DNA of 64,000 nt from NCBI GenBank assembly GCA_027036135.1, contig JALVSY010000030.1, positions 62,001 to 126,000 on the forward strand, in the 5' to 3' direction. The number at the start of each line of letters is the position of its first letter. Positions within the stretch are counted from its first letter, which is position 1. The DNA comes from Pyrodictiaceae archaeon. Lineage in GTDB: Archaea > Thermoproteota > Thermoprotei_A > Sulfolobales > Pyrodictiaceae. The position numbers and the translations under genes are program-made. This document shows positions 25,390 through 34,013 of the stretch, one piece after another. The notes under the pieces were generated by a model, which saw only the letters and a program-made list of their open reading frames with translations, was not told the origin of the DNA and did no database searches.

Positions 25390-26610
25390 CTATGTTACTA
25401 CTCTCTCACGGAGTGAACGTACAAGAGCTGGGAGCATTATCAGTGCTATGATTGTTGCTAATAGTAGCATTTGCGCAGCAAATACGTCTCCTCCTAGGAT
25501 CCTTGCAACCGTTATTAGTGGTAGGCCCGCATAAGGTATGCGAAGATATAGCTTGCCTAGAACTTGTCTCGTAGTTATCGGGTTATCTGGTGCATTATTC
25601 GCATCGCCTTTTGTCACTAACTGGTTCCTAGTAACGTTGATTACTCTGTGAAGAATTATCATCCCAGAGTACTTGTAGGCTACCACATCACCAACACGTG
25701 GTTCTTGCTGGATCTTCTTCACAACCACTATGTCTCCTATCCTTATACTGGGCTCCATGCTCCCGCTGAGTACTATCATTGGCCAGTATCCTTTCCAGAG
25801 CACGAGGAGGAAAAGGAAAACCGCTAGCGCGGTTGCTATGATGGTTCCGGGCCCAACATTCCTCTCCCCGGTGTTGCCACGTATCAGCGCTACACGCGAA
25901 CTCGTATAGAGCACTATTAGCATTGATGGAAGCATTACTAGGAAACTAGACAAGGCCGACGGAAGGTAGGGAAGGAGAGGAGAAACCATTACGGGGAGCC
26001 TTATTCCAAGCACGTAGCCTATAGCCAGGCTCCTAGAGCCGTACCGTAGCAGCGTAATGGTACTAGCAAGGAGAGAGAAGAGAGCAACTAAGCCCAAACC
26101 AGTATTCATCAGCACTTGTCTATTAGCTCCAAGACCTATTTCGGAGACATTGACAAACATGTCGAGAAATACTAAGAAGCCAAGCAAGCCAAGCAGTAAC
26201 CGTCTCACCCCATGAGTTCCTCGGCTAAGCAACTCACCCAATCCCATGACGGCTACCACTATTAGAGGCGCATCCATAGCGAAGTTAAGCAAGCCAGTAA
26301 CAATACCTGGCGCATAGCTATTAACCGCGAACCCATTGATTAGCGCAAAGGCAACTAACAAGCTATACCATAGACTAAGAGCGGTCATAACCGCTGCCGA
26401 AAGCTCCTTTCCAAGAGGGGCCGCACTTCCTCGATGACTATGAAGTAGAAGCGCTAACAACATTGTGGCTAGGAGAGCCTCTAGGAGCCTAGGATAACCA
26501 AGCAGATTTACGCCTAGAAGGACATTACTCACTAAGACAAATTCTGCGCTAGCCAACGCTACTATAGCAAGACGCATTACCACTTCATTATGGCCCATGA
26601 GCATTCCCAC
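25390..26610 (-). CDS. Archaeal signal peptidase I (S26B) with polytopic membrane domain
   Basis: Signal peptidase I removes leader peptides outside the membrane. The catalytic serine is in LSGSMEPSIRIGDIVV at about residue 284. The ER/archaeal-type catalytic His, replacing the bacterial Lys, lies in IILHRVI at about 321. The acidic GDANNAPDN motif follows at about 338-346. Unusually, residues 1-265 add about seven predicted hydrophobic segments before the catalytic domain, whereas housekeeping enzymes have one. The gene neighbours DUF5305 and two TasA-like proteins, so it is probably a dedicated SipW-like peptidase. The start is ATG 26610. Confidence 0.87.
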   Translation of the reverse strand: MGMLMGHNEVVMRLAIVALASAEFVLVSNVLLGVNLLGYPRLLEALLATMLLALLLHSHRGSAAPLGKELSAAVMTALSLWYSLLVAFALINGFAVNSYAPGIVTGLLNFAMDAPLIVVAVMGLGELLSRGTHGVRRLLLGLLGFLVFLDMFVNVSEIGLGANRQVLMNTGLGLVALFSLLASTITLLRYGSRSLAIGYVLGIRLPVMVSPLLPYLPSALSSFLVMLPSMLIVLYTSSRVALIRGNTGERNVGPGTIIATALAVFLFLLVLWKGYWPMIVLSGSMEPSIRIGDIVVVKKIQQEPRVGDVVAYKYSGMIILHRVINVTRNQLVTKGDANNAPDNPITTRQVLGKLYLRIPYAGLPLITVARILGGDVFAAQMLLLATIIALIMLPALVRSLRERVVT

Positions 26611-26709
26611 GCTTATTAAAACTAGGGGTATCGATTTAGGAAAGAGGGAAGGAGCACCCTCCTTCCCGGGAACAAAACTCTCATTGACTATGTATTAGTT
26701 AGCACTGTG

Positions 26710-27405
26710 TTATCGCGGTGTTGGCGTGCTGTATTCGTTCCATTGGACTGCTTGGAGTAGTACTAGGAAGTTCAGTGTCGTGCCCTGCGGGGCTGATTGT
26801 AGTACTGTTAGGTCTAGGCTTATGTCTGCACATTGGCCTGGATGTAACTGTGTGCCGAAGTTATCTCCCCACCATATGGTTATGTCTGGTGATGTATCGT
26901 TATTTAGATCTACTTCCACGCCCTGGTTCAGTTCTTGCTCGTTTAGCTCATAGTAGTACTGGCCATCTACTTGTACTCTCCATATCTTTATTGGTATAGT
27001 GCCATCGTTACACACCTTGAATTCTATATGAGTATAATACCATGGATACACATTAACAAGTGTAATGTTTAGTGCGTCATAGTCGCCATCACCGTCAGTG
27101 TCTACTAGTGTTACGTTAGTGCATCCGACATCCTTGCCTTCGGGCGGTGATAGTTGCTCTGCCCCTGGTTGCGGATAGTATGATGCGTTCCAGTCATAAC
27201 CTCCGCTCTGGCCATAGCCTGGCTGCAACCCACATGCATCTAGAAGTATTAGTGAACCATTCTGTGTAGCGAAGTCAACTTCACCAGTATTTGCTACTCC
27301 GTTTACTTTGAGTGTCTGGCTCCACATTGAGTACGCTAAACCGATCGATACTATCATTATTGCTGCTACTGCTAGTGCTATGCTCATTCCTCTACTTATG
27401 TACAT
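26710..27405 (-). CDS. TasA/CalY-like secreted filament subunit (intact copy)
   Basis: The signal sequence is residues about 5-25 (MSIALAVAAIMIVSIGLAYS), followed by MWSQTLKVNGVANTGEVDF. A short hydrophobic leader, a Trp-Ser pair, then a T-x-x-V-N-G-x-x-N-T-G-E-V strand is the SipW-cognate pattern of TasA and CalY and of archaeal bundling-pilus proteins. The 200-residue mature part is beta-rich, with four Cys and an Asp-rich loop DTDGDGDYDAL that looks calcium-binding. It follows the broken paralogue at 27553-28104 and lies upstream of the signal peptidase. Filament formation is inferred from the family. Confidence 0.82.
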   Translation of the reverse strand: MYISRGMSIALAVAAIMIVSIGLAYSMWSQTLKVNGVANTGEVDFATQNGSLILLDACGLQPGYGQSGGYDWNASYYPQPGAEQLSPPEGKDVGCTNVTLVDTDGDGDYDALNITLVNVYPWYYTHIEFKVCNDGTIPIKIWRVQVDGQYYYELNEQELNQGVEVDLNNDTSPDITIWWGDNFGTQLHPGQCADISLDLTVLQSAPQGTTLNFLVLLQAVQWNEYSTPTPR

Positions 27406-27450
27406 GACTTATCCAACTCACATAGTTACGAGGGATCTATGCCCTGGGTT

Positions 27451-27482
27451 AAGAGCAGAGAGGCTTGCCTCCTCTCATGCTC
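27451..27482 (-). terminator. Inverted repeat between the two TasA-like genes
   Basis: AGAGCA...GAGAGG and CCTCCTCTC...TGCTCT can pair as a stem of about 12 pairs. In the minus-strand direction it lies about 70 bases after the stop of the upstream TasA-like gene and about 45 bases before the next start. It may separate the two transcripts or act as an mRNA stability hairpin. There is no T-run directly after it. Confidence 0.35.
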
Positions 27483-27552
27483 TGAGTCTTGGTGGAAAAA
27501 TCTTGTACCAGTTGCTTACTTTCATATTTATTGACTAGCCTTCTATGCTACG

Positions 27553-28104
27553 TTACGGGCCTGTTACTTCGTTCCACTGAGCAAATGTCAATGTTACCGT
27601 GAAGCTATAGGATGCGTTCTCGTCTGCGCTCTGGGGCACGAATACTGAGATCTGGTATGTGCTTGTCTCATCTGGGTGCATCTGGGTTGATGTCGGTGTG
27701 ACTAGGTTTACTTGTAGTGGGTCGTCGGCCACGACTGATGAGTTGTATAGCTTAACCGGTATTGTACCTATATTTGTTATGTTTAAGGTTATTACTGGGT
27801 TGTAGCCTGGGTACGCGTTGTTTATCGTTATGTTTAGGGTTATGGCGTTGTTATCTGCGTCTACCTCTGCTACTTCTATGTTGCAGCCAGCTACGTCCTT
27901 GTTCTCCTCGTTATGGAACGTTGAGTTCGGTAGTTATGGATCAGCTCCATTATCGCTGCAGCTCCAGCCAGTAAACGCTACTTTTACTTCGCCAGTATTG
28001 ACAACGCCGTTTACCTTTATTGTCTCGCTCCACATCGAGTAGGCTCCTATTATTGACGCTAGCATTACTCCTACAATGGCTAGTCCAAATATAGCTGCTT
28101 TCAT
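27553..28104 (-). pseudogene. TasA/CalY-like subunit paralogue interrupted by in-frame TAA
   Basis: One continuous frame of 184 codons runs from ATG 28104 to TAA 27553-27555. It encodes a signal sequence (IFGLAIVGVMLASIIGAYS), then MWSETIKVNGVVNTGEVKV and a beta-rich domain ending FAQWNEVTGP, homologous to the neighbour at 26710. A single TAA at 27934-27936 lies after CSDNGADP and before LPNSTFHNEENKDV. The frame is the same on both sides, so this is a nonsense change and not a shift. Coding quality after the stop remains excellent, pointing to a recent mutation, a sequencing error or readthrough. Confidence 0.85.
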
Positions 28105-28233
28105 GATGTTTCAGCCCACTTTTTGTCATGTATAGAAAGTGTTGACCTGAATATAAATAGGTTCTACATTAAGAGAAAATATTAGCTCTATAGATTACCA
28201 GTATATATGCCGAGTACATAGCACGTGTAATGA

Positions 28234-29574
28234 TTAGCGCAATATAATAACTATATCGTTAACATTAATTCCTGTATAGCCTCCTGTATCAACAATACTC
28301 CTTATTGCCAAGAAGAACCCATAGCTATCATTGTCGTTGAGGTACCTGGTGATAGAGAGCCCCTTCCTCGCAGCCTCCCTCGCCACGATGTTGTCTATTA
28401 CCGCGCCCGCTACCGGGCTAACTCCGTCAACTCCATCCGTCCCCATGCAAAGCGCTGTGTATCCTGGCTCCTCGCCTAGGCTGGTTGTTGCACCGAGTAT
28501 CGCTAGGCATAGCTCCTGGTTTCTACCACCGACACCTCTCCCTCGAACAGTTACCGTTGTCTCGCCCCCGAGTAGGACAGCTTCCCTTCTTCCTAGCTCC
28601 TCTGCTATGCCTGCAACCAGCCCTGCTACCTGGCGTGCCTCGCCGCGCACCCTACTAGTCAGCACAATTGCCCTATACCTCATTAATACTAGGTAGTCCC
28701 TTGCTGCCTCTAGGACGTCTCGGTTACGAGCAACAATCTTGCTCTCAACGTGGATGTCTCGTCGAGGAGCTGGTCTCTTCTCAGCAGCTTTTCGTAGCAG
28801 AGGTATGTACTTATCTAGCCCGTATCGCTTCAGTATATTTTCCGCTTCAGCGAGCCCTGGTTTACACCAGGGTACTGTTGGGCCCGAAGCTATGTAGCAA
28901 AGATCGTCTCCTACGACATCGCTCATAACTAGGTTAACAAGCGTGTCTACCCTGGTGTAGCTGAGCAATCCACCAGCCTTTGTGCAGGAAAGCAGTGATC
29001 TCACAGTATTCAGCTCGTAGATACTGGTTCCTCTCTTCATGAGCTCCCTTGTTAGCTCTGCTATCTCCTCGATGCTGCCTGTGCATGGTTTCTCTACGAG
29101 CGCGCTCCCGCCCCCGGATACGAGGAATAATAACGCCGCGCCTGGAGGAACCGCTTGGAGAAACTCTATGAGCTTCTCGGCGGCCTCTACACTACGCTGC
29201 GAGGGCAACGGGTGATCAGAATGATATACCTCTATAGGACCCGGTGATGAGGGAAAGCCCCTAGGCGTTACCACTAAGCCTGCCTCTACTCGCTCTGGAA
29301 TAGTACTCAGTACTGCCTGGGCCATGGTATAGGCTGCTTTTCCCAGCCCAGCCACATATACCGGCCTATCGCCCAGGATTCCCCTTAGACTCTTGAGCGC
29401 CTCAGGAACAGTATTGCAGGGGTAGACTCTACGTAGGCCGTGCTCTGCTGCACCTAGTATTAGTCTGCGTTGCTCTGTTACGCCTAGCTCGTCACTGTTC
29501 TTTATGAATCGGCCTGGTACACTGCACTCAGCTCTGTTCATGCCCTGGATGCCTCCCCGAGGCTCTTTATCCAC
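28234..29574 (-). CDS. Glycerate 2-kinase (MOFRL family)
   Basis: This enzyme phosphorylates glycerate to 2-phosphoglycerate, linking non-phosphorylating sugar breakdown to glycolysis. Family features are YVAGLGKAAYTMAQAV near residue 75, HSDHPLPSQRS, the phosphate-binding LVSGGGSALVEKPC, and LNTVRSLLSCTKAGGL. The C-terminal MOFRL part contains LLGGETTVTVRGRGVGGRNQ and the catalytic region TDGVDG. Length is 446, the normal size. The first ~25 residues are weakly conserved in character, so an internal start (for example at MNRAECS) is possible. It ends in convergent orientation to nothing and is divergent from the broken aldo/keto reductase. Confidence 0.9.
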   Translation of the reverse strand: MDKEPRGGIQGMNRAECSVPGRFIKNSDELGVTEQRRLILGAAEHGLRRVYPCNTVPEALKSLRGILGDRPVYVAGLGKAAYTMAQAVLSTIPERVEAGLVVTPRGFPSSPGPIEVYHSDHPLPSQRSVEAAEKLIEFLQAVPPGAALLFLVSGGGSALVEKPCTGSIEEIAELTRELMKRGTSIYELNTVRSLLSCTKAGGLLSYTRVDTLVNLVMSDVVGDDLCYIASGPTVPWCKPGLAEAENILKRYGLDKYIPLLRKAAEKRPAPRRDIHVESKIVARNRDVLEAARDYLVLMRYRAIVLTSRVRGEARQVAGLVAGIAEELGRREAVLLGGETTVTVRGRGVGGRNQELCLAILGATTSLGEEPGYTALCMGTDGVDGVSPVAGAVIDNIVAREAARKGLSITRYLNDNDSYGFFLAIRSIVDTGGYTGINVNDIVIILR

Positions 29575-29663
29575 GTCGAGACCGTTTACATAGGCTCCTC
29601 CGTCATGAGAGAGGCACGGGTTTTCTACTACCTTGTTCTTATCATTCCCCGAGGAGACGGTTC

Positions 29664-30639
29664 ATGGAGTACACGGAGCTAGGTAGGACTGGGCTACGGG
29701 TCTCGCGGATAGGGCTGGGCGCCTGGCAATTCACGGAGGCTTGGGGCCTAACGGAGTATGCTAAGGCCCGCGAGGTCGTGAAGAGAGCACTTGAGCACAG
29801 GATAAACTTCTTCGATACCGCTATGGTGTACGGGCTTGGCATGAGCGAGACCTTTCTCGGAAGAGCACTAAGAGAGGCAGGTGCTAAGCGCGATGAGATC
29901 GTGGTCTCAACCAAGATTCCCGGCGAGTTCCTCAACCCAGGCGACATCTACAAGGCCATTGAGAAGAGCTTGAAGAACCTCGGCTTCAGCTACGTCGATA
30001 TATTGCTTGCTCACTGGCCCCCCTGCTGGCACAACTTCCCTACATGCGAGTATGCGAGAGCGCTTGAAAAAGCTAGTAGAGCTCGGCAAGGTAGGCTACC
30101 TAGGCCTAAGCGACTACCCCGTCGAACTCATCGAGGCGTTTCGACACTGCCTGGCAAGGCACGATGTACAGGTGCTGCAGCTGCGCTACAACCTGGTTGA
30201 GAGATGGGCTGAGAAGCAGCACATACCCTATGCTGAGAGGCACGACATGAGCGTACAGGCTTGGAGCCCGATAGCTAAGGGAGCGTTAACGGGCAAGTAC
30301 GAGCTAGGTAAGCTCGAGTTCCAGGACATTAGGGCCCGGGAACCAATATTTCACCCAGAGAACTACTCCAAGGTGTGAAGACTGGTTGAGCTTCTAAGAG
30401 AGATAGGGAAAAGGTACAACAAGAAGCCAGTACAGGTAGCGCTTAACTGGCTAATAATGAGTAGCCCTGCTGTAATACCAATACCTGGCGCAAAGAGACC
30501 CGAGCAAGTAGATGACCTGGTAGGAGCAACCGGGTGGAGACTAAGCTATAGTGATTGGCGCCTACTAGAGGAGGAGTCTAGGCGGATAGAGATTAGCTAC
30601 TCGGTGTTTTACCGGGAGAAAAAGACCGAGATAAAGTAG
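29664..30639 (+). pseudogene. Aldo/keto reductase with one frameshift and one in-frame TGA
   Basis: The protein begins MEYTELGRTGLRVSRIGLG and keeps the aldo/keto reductase landmarks FFDTAMVYGLG (catalytic Asp and Tyr) and YVDILLAHWP. The frame shifts at the five-A run 30067-30071. Removing one A restores ALEKLVELGKVGYLGLSDY. The second frame then continues through QAWSPIAKGALTG to a TGA at 30376-30378, after which the same frame encodes RLVELLREIGKRYNKKPVQ and PIPGAKRPEQV to TAG 30639. A Trp codon at the TGA would give a normal ~325-residue NADP-dependent oxidoreductase. It is a recent pseudogene or has sequencing errors. Confidence 0.88.
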
Positions 30640-30676
30640 GAGGCCATGGAGCAGTAGCTATATTGGATAATTCTAT

Positions 30677-31402
30677 CTATACGGATCCATGCTTTATTTT
30701 TACCTCTAAGAGGCCGCGTAGCTTGGCCCCATAGTCCGGTGGAAGCGCATGACCCTTCTCACTATAGAGTTTCAACACGTAGCCCTCATAGCCACGGAAC
30801 ATGGTAAGCATCGAGCGTAGCTCCCAAGGCTCTGGCGCACCACTTAGAACAATTACCTTGGCAGACGGTGCCTCGGCGCCCATGGTTTCCCCGAGCCCGA
30901 TGCGCTCCTCTAAGCCGAGGCTACGAGCAAGAAACACGGCCTCTTCAACACCGCCGGCATATGCGCGGTGAACAAAGGCATCAACAAGAGCTACGCGATA
31001 GCAACGCTCATCGCTCCTATGGAACCCGCCTGGGGAAGCACAGCGACCATAAATTTCCAGGAAAGCTATCCGGGACCCAGCTGCCTCGATATCAATGCCG
31101 GCATCGCTTAGGGCGTGTCTCATCCAGGGTGGTGCACGCCTACCCGACCCTGTATAGACCTTGCCGCCGTACACTATGGCTAGGTAGCCATCGAGCTTAG
31201 ACTCTAATATAGCCTCGCCACTGACTACTAGTCTCCTCTTTCTAGTGAGTCGCTTATACTCTGAGAGCGTTATGACTGGATGTAGCCGGGCCAAACGCTC
31301 CCTATCCCATTTAGAGCTATCAGCGCTCTTCCCAGAGCCCTTAATATCATTAATCGAGAAAAATAGTGCCGGGTATGCTAGTACCTTCTTTTCGGCTCTC
31401 AC
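30677..31402 (-). CDS. Compact ligase-like nucleotidyltransferase (RNA-ligase type)
   Basis: The motifs of covalent nucleotidyltransferases are visible in order: motif I ESKLDGYLA with the adenylated Lys at about 69, RRAPP after a YTGSG strand, motif III FLEIYGR at about 113-119, motif IV GYEGYVLKLY at about 203-212, and motif V LLEVKIKHG at the very C-terminus. At 241 residues it holds the bare catalytic domain. Archaeal Rnl3 ligases are about 380 residues and DNA ligases larger. It could seal RNA, adenylate an RNA end, or act with a separate partner. No partner is evident nearby. Confidence 0.75.
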   Translation of the reverse strand: MRAEKKVLAYPALFFSINDIKGSGKSADSSKWDRERLARLHPVITLSEYKRLTRKRRLVVSGEAILESKLDGYLAIVYGGKVYTGSGRRAPPWMRHALSDAGIDIEAAGSRIAFLEIYGRCASPGGFHRSDERCYRVALVDAFVHRAYAGGVEEAVFLARSLGLEERIGLGETMGAEAPSAKVIVLSGAPEPWELRSMLTMFRGYEGYVLKLYSEKGHALPPDYGAKLRGLLEVKIKHGSV

Positions 31403-31495
31403 GCAGAGACAGAACAGAGTTCACAAAGTAAGGGAAGTGAAGGAAAGAGATGCGACATCCTTTGGGAGAAAACCGAGATGTGTTCCGGAGGAGGC

Positions 31496-33463
31496 TTAGT
31501 AGTAGTACCAGATTGTCTCGTACTCCTTGGGATCATCTCCTATCTCTTCTAGTCGTTTTAAGTAGTCATATATCGGTACATCCACGTATGGCCATGGGCT
31601 TATTGGCGCTACGCCCTTCTCCCATGGATGCCATAGGTATATTCGGTTACCGTACTTCGGTGTTATTGCTATGAGTTCGCGGTCCTGCCATGCTCTTATG
31701 TGGTTCTTTCCTAGTGCTGGCACGTTGAATACTGGCTCGTCGGTACGGAATATTCCTGGGAGTAGTCGTGCCTCCTCTTTTCTCTCCTGCATTATGCGGG
31801 CTATTGGTACTAGGTAGTCTTTCTGCTCGAACTTGCCCTTAGGGTAGAAGTTGTAGTATGGATCAATACCTATTTGTTTTAGCGCTATCCTTGTCGCTAC
31901 GTAGTGGAAGCGCCTGCTTGTCCAGAACCTGAACACTTGCTGGTTGTACACGTAGATTCCTTGTTTTCTTAGCTTCTTAACTGCCTCAGCCATCTCCGGT
32001 GTTACTTCCTCTACTTCCTCAACATGTGTCACGAACGCGATGTTCCTCTTGCCCGGCTCTATGTAGCTTCCGAGCAGCTCTGCTGTCTCATCAGTTATCC
32101 TCATGGGTACTGTTACTACTATTCTGCTACCTATGCGTATATTCTTGACATGGTCTATCTGGGCTAGCTTATCGAGTATTCTTTCTAAGCGCTTCTCGCC
32201 AAGTATCATTGGCTCGCCGCCGGTCAACAACACATCTATTATCGTGTCGTGCTCCGCTATCCACTCAATTGCCTTGTCTATTCTCCAAGGCAGTATTATG
32301 CCCTCAGGGAACATTGCTGACTCTATTTCCCAGTTCCTCTGACAATAGACACAGATCTGTGGACAAGTATCGGATACCTTGATTATCACGACAAGCGGGT
32401 AGCGCCTAGTTATGAGGTCGTGTGGAGAGGTATCACCCTCCCTCATGAAGTCGAACACGTAGCGGCGGTCCTTGCGGTGCTTGATCATTGTCTCAACGTA
32501 CCAGCGAGGAGGTATCACTTGGCTCCTCACGACGGGGTCGTTCTTCCTATCAGCCCTCGTGAAGTCGAATAGGCTTAGATAGTACGGTGTTATGCCGAAG
32601 GGTATCCTATTCTCGATTGCTAGCTTAATGTTCTCAATGTCCTCCTGGGTTAGGGGCACCAGTTCTTTAAGCATCTCAACATGCTTCATTGTCTTGAATA
32701 TGTTGCGGAACTGCCAGTGATAGTCATACCAGTCGTCAAGTGTTCCTCCGAGATAGTCGAGTATCTTTTGCCTATTCTTCTTCCTCTCCTCGATTACCTT
32801 GGGATCAAGTCCGGAGCGGTACCGCTTCACGTAGTTGAGCACAAACCTGCCCATCCTGTCGAGATACTCCGAGCGTAGAAGCGCCGCCTGTCTACCACGT
32901 GAACGAAGGAACTTCAGTATAGGCTCTTCTCCTCCAAGCCTCTCGCCGAGCCACCCCATCGAGAACTTAGCTGTCCCGTGTATTGCTTTGAAGAGGTGGC
33001 GAAACTCCTCTATAAAGCCCATCCCTACCTCGTCGTATACGCTTGGATCATCCTTTGCTAACCGGTAGAGGTATTCGAGGGTACTGAATGTTGCTATTTT
33101 CTCGTTGCGCTTTGAGAGAATATTGCGGAACACATTGATGGCCTGGATTGCGAGCCAGTGATCAATTGGGTGTAGATCTATTTCGCCCTCGCGTATCTTG
33201 AACTCCCAGCTGGAGAGGTAAGCGTAAAGCTTCTTGCGAGCAGTCTCTAGGTCAGGAGCCTCCTTCAATATCTTATAGATGGCCGGGGCCTCGACCCACA
33301 TGCGCTCAACGTCTTCCCGGGTTATCGGATAGTAGCGCCAGGGAACCTCAGCAAGTATATCAACACGCGCCTCATGAATATCCTCTAGGTAATAGCGAAC
33401 CAACAAAGGCCTTCTCATATAATTTCTATTCATTCCCTCTACATTTCTTATCTCAAAAACCAT
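31496..33463 (-). CDS. Large KamA/lysine 2,3-aminomutase-family radical SAM protein
   Basis: The radical SAM cluster motif CPQICVYC is at about residues 367-374, followed by LLTGGEPMILG and a barrel ending near LVPIARI. This is the KamA/YjeK family, whose members move amino groups using PLP and SAM. A Lys in KGKFEQKDYLVP occupies the region of the PLP lysine. The 360-residue N-terminal extension is mostly helical and far longer than in KamA (about 420 residues in total), so the substrate may not be lysine. The start is ATG 33463 with a strong ribosome site (GGAGGTG, 33470-33476). A TATA-like TTTAAAA lies near 33530. Confidence 0.84.
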   Translation of the reverse strand: MVFEIRNVEGMNRNYMRRPLLVRYYLEDIHEARVDILAEVPWRYYPITREDVERMWVEAPAIYKILKEAPDLETARKKLYAYLSSWEFKIREGEIDLHPIDHWLAIQAINVFRNILSKRNEKIATFSTLEYLYRLAKDDPSVYDEVGMGFIEEFRHLFKAIHGTAKFSMGWLGERLGGEEPILKFLRSRGRQAALLRSEYLDRMGRFVLNYVKRYRSGLDPKVIEERKKNRQKILDYLGGTLDDWYDYHWQFRNIFKTMKHVEMLKELVPLTQEDIENIKLAIENRIPFGITPYYLSLFDFTRADRKNDPVVRSQVIPPRWYVETMIKHRKDRRYVFDFMREGDTSPHDLITRRYPLVVIIKVSDTCPQICVYCQRNWEIESAMFPEGIILPWRIDKAIEWIAEHDTIIDVLLTGGEPMILGEKRLERILDKLAQIDHVKNIRIGSRIVVTVPMRITDETAELLGSYIEPGKRNIAFVTHVEEVEEVTPEMAEAVKKLRKQGIYVYNQQVFRFWTSRRFHYVATRIALKQIGIDPYYNFYPKGKFEQKDYLVPIARIMQERKEEARLLPGIFRTDEPVFNVPALGKNHIRAWQDRELIAITPKYGNRIYLWHPWEKGVAPISPWPYVDVPIYDYLKRLEEIGDDPKEYETIWYYY

Positions 33464-33646
33464 TTTTACACCTCCGCGCCTATAATGGAAGCAAACTCAT
33501 TATAATATTTTATTACTCTTCTTTTAAATATCAATAAGCATCAATACTCTTCCTAGAAATTCGATATTAATAAATAATTTTATATATAATTATTAAATAT
33601 ATAAGGGATAATATTAGATAAAAAGAAAAGAACGGAAACCTGCAGG

Positions 33647-33693
33647 GCCGCCGGCGGGATTTGAGCCCCGCGACCACCAGCTTACAAGGCCAG
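33647..33693 (-). repeat. Copy of the 3' half of tRNA-Thr (probable attachment-site remnant)
   Basis: About 47 bases match the 3' half of the tRNA-Thr gene at 35175-35247 in the same orientation. They cover the acceptor 3' strand, T-arm, variable loop, anticodon loop and part of the anticodon stem, with a few mismatches and one inserted base. It has no 5' half, so it is not a tRNA. A tRNA gene and a copy of its 3' half bounding DNA downstream of the tRNA is the footprint left by tRNA-targeting integrases. Confidence 0.8.
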
Positions 33694-34013
33694 AGACACA
33701 AATAGAGATGTTTCGAAAAACTATGGAAGACTGAAACTTCTATGCGTAGCCGACTATCATGGCACATAGTCATGCCTGCCTACTGAAACGCTAATATGGT
33801 AAACTGGTCATCATACTAGAACTGAACAGATAGCCTGTCCGCCTCGCCCTTTGATAGGGGTGTAGAACAGGGTGCAGAGGCTCAGAGCGTTTCACGACTC
33901 CTGGCTGCTCTCCTCCAGCATGCACGCTTTCCTTGCTGGCAGGGGAGCCAGTATGTTAGGCTCCGAATCATTCATTCTGTCTGAGAGAGAAATATTAAGA
34001 TTTATAGTAAAGG
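33694..34013. other. Non-coding left part of the tRNA-Thr-bounded segment
   Basis: No gene is seen in about 320 bases. Some G+C-rich stretches (33840-33960) may be decayed coding sequence, but no frame longer than about 60 codons reads like protein. The segment lies inside the interval bounded by the tRNA-Thr 3'-half copy and the intact tRNA-Thr. Confidence 0.4.

Noticed and set aside
27762-28042. Plus-strand frames in the broken TasA-like region
   Set aside because: They are antisense shadows. The minus strand has one continuous homologous frame with a single TAA.
33647-33693. A second tRNA-Thr gene
   Set aside because: Only the 3' half is present. The acceptor 5' strand and D-arm are absent, and mismatches break the T-arm.
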